Shown here one piece after another: positions 53,367 through 62,257 of a stretch of 64,000 bases of DNA; the first letter of the stretch is position 1; every line of letters begins with the position of its first letter. The notes below the pieces were generated by a model. The model saw only the letters and a program-made list of their open reading frames with translations, searched no databases and was not told the origin of the DNA. The position numbers and the translations under genes are program-made. The DNA is from Microbacterium sp. 1.5R (GTDB lineage: Bacteria; Actinomycetota; Actinomycetes; Actinomycetales; Microbacteriaceae). Location of the stretch: positions 1,270,595-1,334,594 of the forward strand of contig NZ_VDRC01000001.1 of assembly GCF_007667425.1 (NCBI RefSeq), in the 5' to 3' direction.

Positions 53367-56300
53367 CGCCCCCGCGGCTGAGCCCTGCGGACGGCCCGGC
53401 GGATCCACCGTCGTCGCGCCCGCGCTCCGGCGTGCTCGCGGCGCCGGTGTTCGCGTTCGACATCGCGCCGGCCGCCGGTGTGCAGCGCGTCGAGGTGCCC
53501 GAACTGCGCACGATCGCGATCACACCGGACACCGTGCTGCACTGGGCCTTCTACGCCGACGGCGCGGATGCCGCGCTCGCGCCGCACGCCGCGCTGGCCG
53601 TATCGGTCGACGTGCGTGTGGAGGACGTGCGAGCGGAGGACGTGCGCGTGGAGGGAGAGGGCCGGCGCCTCGGCGACGATCCGGCCGTGCGCGACCGCTA
53701 TGGTTTCGCGATCACACCGGATGCGCAGTTCGCAGCGCGCTGGAGCATGCCAGAGCAGTGGAACGCCGACACCGTCTCGCTCGCTCCGCTCGCCGGGCGC
53801 CGCGGGGTGGTCGAGCTCGTGTTCGGGGCGGAGTCTCTGACCGATGTCGACGGACTTCCGTCTCGAGTGAGCGGGTTCGCGCAGGTGCTCGTCGAGGAGC
53901 GGGTGGCCGCGGCATCCGATCTCCCTGCCGTCGAACGCGTCGACACGCGCCGAGGCACGCACTCGGGGGCGCGGTTCTCGCGCGGCAACACGATCCCGGC
54001 GGTGGCGCGCCCGCACGGCTTCACGTTCGTGACCCCGGCGACCGATGCCGCCGACGCCCGCTGGCCGTACCGGCCGTTCGTGCACGACGACCGGCGGGGC
54101 CGCCGCATGGAGGCACTGCAGTTCTCGCATCAGCCGAGTCCGTGGATCGGCGACCGCTCGGTGCTGCAGCTCATGCCGTTCGCCGACACCCCGGCCTCCG
54201 ACCACGCGACCAGGCGGCGCTGGATCGTCGCCGGGTCGGAACGAGCGAGGCCGCATGAGTACGCCGCCGAGCTCGCCGACGCGCACGGTGCCCGGATTCG
54301 CGCCGAGATGACGGCGACCCTGCACGGCGCGGCGTTCCGTGTGCGCAGCGACGACGCCGGCGCCCGAGTGGGCTTCGTGATCGATCAGCTCAGCGACGAG
54401 GGACGCCTCTCGTGGACGGATGACGGAGGCTTCGCCGGCTGGATCCCCGAGGGGCCGGAAGACTGGGGCAACGCCCCCCGGTGCTACTTCGCGGGGCGTC
54501 TGATCGGAACCGACCCCGAGGAAGCGCCAGCCGAGCGGGGGCGCCTCGAGGACGCCGGTCGCGGGAGGGTCGCCGGCTTCGTGGCCGGGCGCGGCTCGCT
54601 CGAGGTGCGGGTGGCGGTGTCATTCCTCTCGATCGAGCAGGCGGAGCGCAGCCTCGGCCTCGAACTCGACGCCGAGACGGGTTTCGAGGACCTTCGCGCC
54701 GACGCCGCGGCATCCTGGAACCGCCTCCTCGACCGCGTCACGATCCCGCCGCTGCCGGCGACCGATGCGCCGTACCGCGCGCTCGCCGACGAGGAGGACA
54801 GGGCGCGGATCGCCGCCGCCCTGCACCGCATGCACCTGTACCCGAACACCGCAGCGGAGGACACCGGGTCGGCCGGCGCTCCGTCGTCCGCCTTCGCCGA
54901 TGTCTTCGCGGAGCGGACGACGTTCGGCGAGACGCAGACGAGCGCTCCGGTCGTCGACGGCGAGCTCGTCGTGAACAACGGGTACTGGGACACGTATCGC
55001 ACCGAGTGGCCCGGCCTCGCGCTGCTCGACCCGACGCTCGCCGGGCGGCTGCTCGACGGACAGCTCGCGCAGTACCGCCGCGGCGGGTGGATGGCGCGCT
55101 GGAGTGCGCCGGGGTACGTCGACAGCATGGTGGGAACGTCGAGCGACCAGATCTTCGCCGACGCTGCGCGCTGGGGCATCGAGTTCGATCGGCGTGAGGC
55201 GTTCGAGAGCGGCTGGCGCAACGCGTGCGAGCCGGGGCCGGACGCCCGACGCGGACGGAAAGGCATCGACCGGGGCCGGTTCACGGGCTACATCTCCTCC
55301 GCCGTGCCCGAGGGCATGAGCTGGAGCATCGAGAACGCGATCAGCGACGCCGCCCTCGGCCGGTTCGCCGCGCAGCTCGCGTCCGATCGAGGCACCTCGT
55401 CGACGGGTGCCGCGCGCTACCGCGCCTTCTCCCGGTACTTCGCGAACCGGGCGCTGTCGTACCGCGCGCTGTTCGACCCGGAGACCGGCTTCTTCCGGGG
55501 TCGCGACGACCGCGGAGCGTTCTCGTCCGAGCCCTTCGACCCGCGTACGTGGGGCGGCGACAACGTCGAGACGAACGCCTGGGGCATGTCGACCGGCGCC
55601 GTGCACGACGGCGACGGTCTGGCCGACCTGTATGGCGGCCGGGCCGGTCTGCGCCTTCATCTCGATGCGCTGTTCGCCGAGCCCGAGACCGCCGATCAGA
55701 GGTTCGGCGGCGCGTACGGCACCGTCATCCACGAGCAGCGCGAAGCCCGGGCGCTGCGCGCCGGCATGTGCGGCATCTCGAATCAGCCCGCGCACCACAT
55801 CCCCTTCATGTACGCGTTCACGGATCAGCCGTGGCGCGCGGGCGAGACCGCCCGCGAGCTCGCCGGGCGCCTGTTCGCCGGCGCGCACATCGGCCAGGGC
55901 TTCCCCGGCGACGAGGACAACGGTGAGATGAGCGCGTGGTGGCTGTGGGCCGCGCTCGGGCTCTATCCGCTCGAACTCGCCTCGGGGGTGCTGCGGATCG
56001 GCTCGCCCCTGCTCGACGACATCCGCGTCGACCGCGGCGACGGATCGACGCTGCGCATCCGCTCCCGTCGCAGCTCGCCGAGCGCGCACGTGTTGCACGA
56101 GGCGCGGCTGAACGGCATCCCGCTCACGACGGCGGAGCTGCCCGTCGATGCTCTCGTCGATTCCGCCGCAGGCGAGCTCGTGCTCGACCTCGTGTTCGGC
56201 GACGACCCGAAGGACTGGCTCGGCGGAGTCCGGGAGACGGATGCCGTGCTCTGGCGCCCCGACCTCACCGCGACCGCAGGCAGCCCGATCGCCTCGGCGG

Positions 56301-56641
56301 GAGTCCGGCACGCGGCGCGCGCGTTCGACGACGGTGATCCCTCGGGCGCAGAGGGTGTCGTCCTTCACCCGGGCAAGTGGATCGGCTGGCGGTTCGCCGA
56401 GGATCGGGCGGTCAGCGACGTCTCGGTGACGCTGGCATCCGCGGCATCCTCCGCCGCGCTCGTGTGGGAGGTGGAGACGGCGAGCGGCTGGGAGCCGGTC
56501 GCCGTCACGACCGAGGTCGAGCTCCCCGCCGATCGCACCACGCCGTTCACCCTCGCCGGACGCACCGTGACCTCGGCGCTCCGCGTGCGGGCGGAGGCCG
56601 AGGTCACCGTGCGTCAGCTCGAGCTGTTCGACCTGGGGTGA
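53363..56641 (+). CDS. GH92-type exo-alpha-mannosidase, cytoplasmic
   Basis: A 1092-residue protein with GH92 hallmarks: NNGYWDTYRTEWPG, a conserved helix with NQPAHHIPFMYAF (from Asn807) and the acidic motif GDEDNGEMSAWWLWAALGLYP (from Gly849). GH92 enzymes are calcium-dependent alpha-1,2/1,3-mannosidases. The N-terminal 180 residues look like a beta-sandwich and the last 130 resemble a coagulation-factor-type sugar-binding domain. Unlike most known GH92 proteins it has no signal peptide, which fits an importer-coupled intracellular role. A short VEDVRAEDVRVE repeat lies near residue 85. The GTG at 53363 overlaps the permease stop. Confidence 0.9.
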   Translation: MTPPRLSPADGPADPPSSRPRSGVLAAPVFAFDIAPAAGVQRVEVPELRTIAITPDTVLHWAFYADGADAALAPHAALAVSVDVRVEDVRAEDVRVEGEGRRLGDDPAVRDRYGFAITPDAQFAARWSMPEQWNADTVSLAPLAGRRGVVELVFGAESLTDVDGLPSRVSGFAQVLVEERVAAASDLPAVERVDTRRGTHSGARFSRGNTIPAVARPHGFTFVTPATDAADARWPYRPFVHDDRRGRRMEALQFSHQPSPWIGDRSVLQLMPFADTPASDHATRRRWIVAGSERARPHEYAAELADAHGARIRAEMTATLHGAAFRVRSDDAGARVGFVIDQLSDEGRLSWTDDGGFAGWIPEGPEDWGNAPRCYFAGRLIGTDPEEAPAERGRLEDAGRGRVAGFVAGRGSLEVRVAVSFLSIEQAERSLGLELDAETGFEDLRADAAASWNRLLDRVTIPPLPATDAPYRALADEEDRARIAAALHRMHLYPNTAAEDTGSAGAPSSAFADVFAERTTFGETQTSAPVVDGELVVNNGYWDTYRTEWPGLALLDPTLAGRLLDGQLAQYRRGGWMARWSAPGYVDSMVGTSSDQIFADAARWGIEFDRREAFESGWRNACEPGPDARRGRKGIDRGRFTGYISSAVPEGMSWSIENAISDAALGRFAAQLASDRGTSSTGAARYRAFSRYFANRALSYRALFDPETGFFRGRDDRGAFSSEPFDPRTWGGDNVETNAWGMSTGAVHDGDGLADLYGGRAGLRLHLDALFAEPETADQRFGGAYGTVIHEQREARALRAGMCGISNQPAHHIPFMYAFTDQPWRAGETARELAGRLFAGAHIGQGFPGDEDNGEMSAWWLWAALGLYPLELASGVLRIGSPLLDDIRVDRGDGSTLRIRSRRSSPSAHVLHEARLNGIPLTTAELPVDALVDSAAGELVLDLVFGDDPKDWLGGVRETDAVLWRPDLTATAGSPIASAGVRHAARAFDDGDPSGAEGVVLHPGKWIGWRFAEDRAVSDVSVTLASAASSAALVWEVETASGWEPVAVTTEVELPADRTTPFTLAGRTVTSALRVRAEAEVTVRQLELFDLG

Positions 56642-56717
56642 GGACTCGTGTCGCCGCTCACTGCGGCGCGTACACCGTCGACTCGCCCTTGATCGCCTCG
56701 GTGATGCCCGAGAGCAA

Positions 56718-57584
56718 CTACGACTGGTTCGTCGCGGTGAGGTTGTACGCGACATAGACGCCGTACCCGTCGGCGGCCGTGCGCTGCGCGAAGTCCGCCG
56801 CGGTAGCCGCACTGGTGTTCGAGAGGTCGATCGCTGCGGCGCCGATGCGCGCGCGATCGTCGAGCCCGGGAACCGTGGGGGCGTCGTAGGTCGGGTAGTA
56901 CGGGTTCCAGGCGTAGTCGAGCGTGGCGTTCACGTCGAAGCCGCTGAAGTCGGTCGTGGTGTACGACGGTCCGATCGCGTACAGCGTGATGAGCTTGTCG
57001 GGTCCGAGGCGGTCGCGCAGAGCCGACGCCACCCATCCGAACGACTGCGCATTCGGCTGCGGGGTGCCGTTCGCGCCGTACTGGCTCCATTCGTCGTCGA
57101 AGTCGATGCCGTCGAGTCCGTAGGTCGTCACCGCGTCGGCGAGCTGCGCGGCGAACGCGTCGGCCTCGGCGTAGGTCGAGAAGTTCCCGAAGCCGGCGCC
57201 CTGGTGGTTGCCGAGCACCGACAGCAGCACCTTGGTGCCCTGGGCCTGCAGCGGGCGGATCTGGTTCTCGGCATCCTGCAGCGTCTCGGTGACGCGCTCG
57301 TTGAAGTGCAGGTACGCCTTCTCGCCGTCGTAGTTGATGTTGGCGGCGAAGATCATCGCGAGGTCGACTGCCGGGGCACCGGAATCGGCGAGCTCGTAGT
57401 CGGCGACGTTCGCTAAATCGTTCGAGTTCACTTCGACGTACACCGCGAGCTTCGCGTCGTCGTCTGGCGCCTCCGTTGCGGCGGCGGATGAGGCGACGAG
57501 AGCACCGGCGGCCGTGATCGCCAGTGCGGCTGCTGCCGCCAGTCCTCTTCGGATCAGGGAATGACGGGGGTTCGGTTGACTCAT
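56718..57584 (-). CDS. secreted EndoH-type endo-beta-N-acetylglucosaminidase, GH18, with late in-frame stop
   Basis: A 288-residue GH18 protein closely resembling Streptomyces EndoH: IFAANINYDGEKAYLHFNE, IRPLQAQGTKVLLSVLGNHQGAGF and the catalytic motif DGIDFDDE ending in Glu165. It would cut between the two core GlcNAc residues of high-mannose N-glycans outside the cell. An N-terminal Sec signal (RRGLAAAAALAITAAGALVAS) is present. After TATNQS comes TAG, yet 19 further codons (56717-56661, all ending in G or C, reading LLSGITEAIKGESTVYAPQ) continue to TGA, so the native gene probably ended at 56658. The ATG at 57584 follows AAGGAGA. Confidence 0.9.
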   Translation of the reverse strand: MSQPNPRHSLIRRGLAAAAALAITAAGALVASSAAATEAPDDDAKLAVYVEVNSNDLANVADYELADSGAPAVDLAMIFAANINYDGEKAYLHFNERVTETLQDAENQIRPLQAQGTKVLLSVLGNHQGAGFGNFSTYAEADAFAAQLADAVTTYGLDGIDFDDEWSQYGANGTPQPNAQSFGWVASALRDRLGPDKLITLYAIGPSYTTTDFSGFDVNATLDYAWNPYYPTYDAPTVPGLDDRARIGAAAIDLSNTSAATAADFAQRTAADGYGVYVAYNLTATNQS

Positions 57585-57646
57585 GGTGGAGCGTCTCCTT
57601 CGGCGTCGTTGTCGATCTCACGCCGCGTCGATGCGGCGTGCCGCCG

Positions 57647-57661
57647 ACTATATCGCTTAAG
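57647..57661. promoter_or_regulatory. LacI operator O4 overlapping the -10 of the EndoH-type gene
   Basis: On the minus strand, CTTAAGCGATATAG (57648-57661) matches CTNAAGCGNTNTAG and ends in TATAGT, a -10 box for the EndoH-type gene. It is about 63 nt upstream of the start codon. Confidence 0.75.
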
Positions 57662-57694
57662 TGCGACGCTCGGAAGAGTGTCGGGAACGCAGCA

Positions 57695-57726
57695 AGAGGG
57701 GCGGATGCCGCAGCATCCGCCCCTCT
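57695..57726 (-). terminator. terminator of the isomerase-kinase operon
   Basis: AGAGGGGCGGATGC (57695-57708) and GCATCCGCCCCTCT (57713-57726) form a perfect 14-bp stem with a CGCA loop, 28 nt after the isomerase stop. It separates that operon from the EndoH-type promoter. Confidence 0.8.
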
Positions 57727-57754
57727 CGCCTGCGTCAGATCGGTCGCGATCCGC

Positions 57755-59389
57755 TCAGATGTTCACGTCTCCGACGAGGTTGACCTTGATGCCCATGCCG
57801 GCGAACATCGCGGCCTTCGCGATCAGCGCCTTGTCGGCCGTCTCGGCATCGGGGGCGTAGACCGTCTGCGCGTGGTTCGCCTTGTGGCGTGCCATGAACT
57901 GGTCGCGCGAGATGCCGTGCAGCACGACGTGCGCGATCGGCCACTCCGGATTCGTGTCGTTCTTGCGGCGCTGGGTCTCCTCCTCGGGCAGCTCGACGAC
58001 CGAGGCGCGGAAGATGTCGGCCTGCAGGATGCCGTCGGCGATGAACACCCGCGACAGCACGATCTCGCCCGGCTTGGAGACGCCGTTGATCGTGGCTCCG
58101 CCCGCCGGGAAGAAGACATGGCCCTGGCGCCAGCCCTCGGCGTTCTGCCAGCCGCCCAGGTGCGAAGCCGGCACCGATCCGGAGATCTCGTAGACCCACA
58201 CGAACTCTCCGTCGAAGTCCTCGCCCCAGCGCACGTCGTGCAGCGTGTTGTCGGGCACGAGCCCCATCGCGCGCCACACGCGGTCCGTCACGAGCGCGTC
58301 GACCGCGACGCCCTCGTCGGCCTCGTTGAAGTGCGGGAACGCGCGGCCCTCGTGCAGCACCCGCGAGCCGTCGCGCGAGGTCACGGGCGGACGCTCGGTC
58401 GAGTTCAGAATGCCCTCGGCGAGGTCGGATGCCGGCACCAGATCCTTCAGGCCCTGCTGGTACTGGATGCCGACCGCGTCGAGTCCGAAGTCGTCGGCGA
58501 TCCGCAGCGCGGCGATGTACATCTTCAGCTGCCACTGCACCTGATCGCGGGTGAGCTCGGTCGCGGCGTCCTCGCCGTAGATGAAGGTCATGCCGTGGTC
58601 GACGAGCCAGTCGTACGCGGCGTCGGCCTCGGAGTCCGCGACGTTCAGCATCTCGGCGTACAGGGCCGACTGCGACAGGCGCTCCTTGTAGATGCCGGTC
58701 TTGTTCAGCAGCTCGTCGTCGAAGATCGCGTTGTACATGCCCATGCAGCCCTCGTCGAAGACGCCGATGATGGCCTTCTCCGCGAGGAGCTCGGCGGCGA
58801 GCGCCTCGCCCAGCTGCTTCTCCGGGCTGTCCGGCAGCTCGGGCAGCGCGCGCACGTGCGAGGCGTCGTGCGTGATGGAGCCGGTCTCGGTCCATTCGCG
58901 GATGCCGTCGCGGAACCAGTCGTCGGTGAAGTCGACCGACCAGATCGACGAGTACGGCTTTTCCATCTTCGTCAGGCCCGCGTTGAGCCCGAGCAGGCCC
59001 ACGAGACCAGGCCAGTCGCCCGCGAAGTTCGCGACGGTGAGGATCGGCCCCTCGTGGGTGCGGAGCCCGGCGAGCACATGGTGGGAGTACTGCCAGACGG
59101 CCTCGGCGACGATCAGCGGCGCGTCGACCGGGATGTTCTTGAACACCTCGAGCCCCATGCGCTGACTCGAGATGAAGCCGTGGCCGGTCTCGGGGTCGAT
59201 CTCGTTGGCGCGGACCACGGTCCAGCCGAGGTCTTCGAAGACGCCGGTGACGCCGGCTTCGAGCTCGACCTGCACGGGCCAGCCGCCGGTGTTGGCCGCC
59301 TCGCGCAGATCGCCCGAGGCGATCAGGTACGCGGTCTTCGGTGCGGATGCCGGGCGGGATGCCGGTGCCGGCAGGGTGTAGGTGGTCAT
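57755..59389 (-). CDS. L-fucose/D-arabinose isomerase family protein
   Basis: A 544-residue ketol isomerase of the FucI/AraA superfamily. Recognisable blocks are GVFDEGCMGMYNAIFDDELLNKTGIYKERLSQSALYAEM in the middle and HVVLHGISRDQFMARHKANHAQTVYAPDAETA near the C-terminus, with Glu, Asp and His candidates for the manganese site. It likely interconverts an aldose such as L-fucose or D-arabinose and its ketose, the step before the FGGY kinase. The substrate is not fixed by sequence. The ATG follows GGAGAGG, 85 nt after the kinase gene in a GTGGTG-rich gap. Confidence 0.86.
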   Translation of the reverse strand: MTTYTLPAPASRPASAPKTAYLIASGDLREAANTGGWPVQVELEAGVTGVFEDLGWTVVRANEIDPETGHGFISSQRMGLEVFKNIPVDAPLIVAEAVWQYSHHVLAGLRTHEGPILTVANFAGDWPGLVGLLGLNAGLTKMEKPYSSIWSVDFTDDWFRDGIREWTETGSITHDASHVRALPELPDSPEKQLGEALAAELLAEKAIIGVFDEGCMGMYNAIFDDELLNKTGIYKERLSQSALYAEMLNVADSEADAAYDWLVDHGMTFIYGEDAATELTRDQVQWQLKMYIAALRIADDFGLDAVGIQYQQGLKDLVPASDLAEGILNSTERPPVTSRDGSRVLHEGRAFPHFNEADEGVAVDALVTDRVWRAMGLVPDNTLHDVRWGEDFDGEFVWVYEISGSVPASHLGGWQNAEGWRQGHVFFPAGGATINGVSKPGEIVLSRVFIADGILQADIFRASVVELPEEETQRRKNDTNPEWPIAHVVLHGISRDQFMARHKANHAQTVYAPDAETADKALIAKAAMFAGMGIKVNLVGDVNI

Positions 59390-59474
59390 GGTGCCTCTCC
59401 GGTGATGCGGGTGGTGCTCGTGCTGGTGGTGGTGCGGACGCGGGTGCGGACGCCTGCTGCCGTGGTGCTGCGGG

Positions 59475-60965
59475 TCAGGCCGAAGCCGTCCGCTGCCCTG
59501 CGGCGAGCTCGTGCACCACGTCGGCGGTGTCGCGGTACAGGCGGGTGTAGCGATCGAAGAGCTCGTCGTAGGTCTCGCGCAGCTCGTCGGCGGGGTGGAT
59601 GGTCTCGGTCACGGGGTTCCACGCGGTGATCTCGGGCGCTGCCCCGTCGGCCGTCGCGAGCGCGGCGAGGAAGGCGGCGCCGTAGCTCGCGCCGATCGTC
59701 GTGGCAGGCACCTCCTGCACGAGACCCGTGACGTCGGAGACGACCTGCAGCCACAGACGGCCCTGCGTTCCGCCCCCGACCGCGACGATGCGCCGGATGT
59801 CGGCGCCGGCCGCGCGCATGGTCTCGACGTTGTGCCGTACGCCCAGGGCGGTGGCCTCGAGGGCGGCGCGGTAGAGGTCGCCGCGGGTGTGGGCGAGCGT
59901 GAGCCCGGCGATGACGCCGCGGGCGTCGGGGTCCTGAATGGGGGTGCGCTCCCCCGCGAAGTAGGGGAGCATCAGCAGCCCGCGGGCCCCGGGGCCCGAC
60001 GCGGTCGCCTCGGCGAGCAGCTGGGGGTAATCGGCGCCGGTGAGGTCTTTCAGCCAGGCGGTGAGCGCCCCCGAGGTCGAGAGCCCGCCCGCCAGGTTCC
60101 TCGTGCCGGCGAAGGCGCCGGCCGTGGTCCACATCGAGGGCGTGCGCAGCGTCTCGGCACCCGTCGCGACGAGGAACATCGTCGTGCCGTACATGAGCAT
60201 GAGGTCGCCGATCTCGTGCGCTCCCACGCTCACCGCCTCGGTCCACGCGTCGATCGTGCCGGCGATCACGGGAGTGCCCTCGGGGATGCCGGTGGCCTCC
60301 GCCGCCGCGGCGGTGACGGAGCCCGCGACATCGCCGGCCCAGAGCAGCGGCGGCTGCGCGATCGACGACGCGTAGCGCTGCCACCAGTCGTCGTGCCACG
60401 CCTCGCGCTCGATGTCGTAGAGGGGCGACACCTGGCTGGCCGACTGGTGGTCGAGCACGTAGGCGCCGGTGAGGCGGCGGGCGAGCCAGGAGGCCGGCAT
60501 GTACACGCGCCGGGCACGCTCCCAGGCGTCGGGCTCCTCTTCGGCGACCCAGACGAGCTTGGGGCCGCCGGCCTGCGAGGTGAGCGTCGAGCCGCCGATG
60601 CGGGTGACCTCCGATTCGCCCAGTTCCTGCGTCATGCGCTCGATCTGGGCCGTGGCGCGGGTGTCGACGCCGTAGAGGATCGCCGGGCGGACGGGGCGAT
60701 CGTCCTCGTCCGCGAGGAGGATGCAGGGGCCCATTCCGCTCACACCGACGCCGACGACCTCGGCGTCGGGAGCCGCGGCCAAAAGCTCGCTGGCGATCGC
60801 GACGAACTCGTCCCACCAGACGTCGCCGTCCATCTCGACCCACCCCGTGCGGGGGCGGGAGACGTCGTGCGAGAGGGTCGCCGTGGCGACGATCGCGCCG
60901 ACGGCATCCACCAGCACGCCCTTGCTGCTGGATGTGCCGATGTCCACCCCGAGGGTGCAGCGCAT
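59475..60965 (-). CDS. FGGY family carbohydrate kinase
   Basis: A 496-residue sugar kinase. The N-terminal phosphate loop GVDIGTSSSKGVLVD, GVGVSGMGPCILL and the C-terminal ATP-binding VAVGGGTQGRLWLQVVSDVTG are all typical. It probably phosphorylates the ketose made by the neighbouring isomerase (L-fuculose or D-ribulose type, or xylulose). The ATG at 60965 follows GAGGAGG. A GAAATCGATTTC palindrome 53 nt upstream suggests control by the LacI protein next door. Confidence 0.9.
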   Translation of the reverse strand: MRCTLGVDIGTSSSKGVLVDAVGAIVATATLSHDVSRPRTGWVEMDGDVWWDEFVAIASELLAAAPDAEVVGVGVSGMGPCILLADEDDRPVRPAILYGVDTRATAQIERMTQELGESEVTRIGGSTLTSQAGGPKLVWVAEEEPDAWERARRVYMPASWLARRLTGAYVLDHQSASQVSPLYDIEREAWHDDWWQRYASSIAQPPLLWAGDVAGSVTAAAAEATGIPEGTPVIAGTIDAWTEAVSVGAHEIGDLMLMYGTTMFLVATGAETLRTPSMWTTAGAFAGTRNLAGGLSTSGALTAWLKDLTGADYPQLLAEATASGPGARGLLMLPYFAGERTPIQDPDARGVIAGLTLAHTRGDLYRAALEATALGVRHNVETMRAAGADIRRIVAVGGGTQGRLWLQVVSDVTGLVQEVPATTIGASYGAAFLAALATADGAAPEITAWNPVTETIHPADELRETYDELFDRYTRLYRDTADVVHELAAGQRTASA

Positions 60966-61018
60966 GGTGTCCTCCTCGAAACCCGGGCCGATGGTCCTGA
61001 CCGGTCGCCACTTTACGC

Positions 61019-61030
61019 GAAATCGATTTC
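61019..61030. promoter_or_regulatory. LacI-type operator of the kinase-isomerase operon
   Basis: GAAATCGATTTC is a perfect 12-bp palindrome with a central CG, typical of LacI-family sites, 53 nt before the kinase start. The adjacent LacI protein is the obvious candidate ligand. Confidence 0.6.
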
Positions 61031-61120
61031 ACGACGCAAGGAAGGTCGGCGATTCCGGCGCCGAGGACGTCGATCTCGCGCCGCGACTCCGCCCGTCGCC
61101 GCAGCCCGTGCAGCGGCGGG

Positions 61121-62107
61121 TCAGGCGCGCGCGGTTCTGGCCGGCTGGATCTCGTTGCGCAGGGTGACGGTGCGGGCGGGGCGCGTGTCGCCGCCGATGC
61201 GCTCGAGAAGCATGCGCGCCGCCGTGACGCCCATGTGCCGTGCGGGCAGACGCACCACCGTCACCGCGCTCGGCGAGAGCGTCGTGAACGGCAGTGAGCC
61301 GATCACCGCGACGCCGACGCGCGGAGGAGTGAGGTCGCGCTCCGTCAGCACCTGGATCGCGCCGACGCCGATGAGGTTGTTGCCCGCGACCACGGCGTCC
61401 GGCGGCTCCGACAGGGCGAGTAGCTGCTGCATCGCCTCGCGGCCGCCCTCGACGCGGAACGATGCGAAGCGCGCGAGCGCGTCGACGTCGAGGTCGGGCT
61501 GCGCGGCGGTCATAGCCGCCCGCCACCCCGCGGCGCGCTCGGCGGCGGTGTCGATGTGCTCCGGGCCGCCGATGTACGCGATGCGGCGGTATCCGGCATC
61601 CCACAGCCCCTGCGCCGCCGACCTTCCCGCATCCCTGTTGTCCATGACGACACCGTCGATGTCGTAAGCCGTGCTGCGGTCGACCGCGACCACGGGGCGC
61701 CCGGTCGCCAGGATCGGGTCGAGGTCGGAGCTCTCGTCCGCTGTGGCGATGATGACGCCCGACATGTGCTCGGCGACGGCGATGCGCAGGTACGCGGCTT
61801 CCTTCTCGACCTGGGAGTCGGAGTTGCACAGAACGACCGAGTAGCCGGCGTCGGACGCGGCATCCTCGACTCCACGTGCCATCTCGGTGAAGTAGGGATT
61901 CTCGATGTCGGGGATGACGAGCGCTATGACCTCGGAGCTCTGCGTGCGCAGCGACCGAGCCGTGCGGTTGGGCGTGAAGCGCAGCTTCTCCGCCGCATCC
62001 CGCACCGCAGCGACCTTGTCGTCCGACACCCTCGTGCCGTTGAAGACGCGCGACACCGTGGCCGGCGACACCCCGGCGAGCGCAGCGACGTCATAGATCG
62101 TGGCCAT
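61121..62107 (-). CDS. LacI family transcriptional regulator
   Basis: A 328-residue LacI regulator. The headpiece TIYDVAALAGVSPATVSRVFNGTRVSDDKVAAVRDAAEKL covers residues 3-42, and the ligand domain starts with EVIALVIPDIENPYFTEMARGVEDAA. The ATG at 62107 starts exactly at the headpiece and follows GAGGGTG; longer readings run into non-family sequence. It lies between the Rbs-type importer and the kinase-isomerase pair, so it probably controls both. The inducer would be their sugar or its phosphate. Confidence 0.92.
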   Translation of the reverse strand: MATIYDVAALAGVSPATVSRVFNGTRVSDDKVAAVRDAAEKLRFTPNRTARSLRTQSSEVIALVIPDIENPYFTEMARGVEDAASDAGYSVVLCNSDSQVEKEAAYLRIAVAEHMSGVIIATADESSDLDPILATGRPVVAVDRSTAYDIDGVVMDNRDAGRSAAQGLWDAGYRRIAYIGGPEHIDTAAERAAGWRAAMTAAQPDLDVDALARFASFRVEGGREAMQQLLALSEPPDAVVAGNNLIGVGAIQVLTERDLTPPRVGVAVIGSLPFTTLSPSAVTVVRLPARHMGVTAARMLLERIGGDTRPARTVTLRNEIQPARTARA

Positions 62108-62257
62108 ACACCCTCGCTGCTTCTCCACCCGACGTGAAGCAACAGTATCTCGCACGCGTCGGCGTCCGTCGGGGCTCCCGCCCTCCGGGCTGTCGGGACG
62201 ACGACGCACGGATGCCGCGGGGCGCCCCCGCGGCATCCGTCCGTCTCCGTGGCCTGG

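Noticed and set aside
59390..59474. A possible small gene or regulatory array in the GTGGTG-rich gap between kinase and isomerase
   Set aside because: The stretch is low complexity, has no start with a ribosome site, and ends with the proper Shine-Dalgarno sequence of the isomerase.
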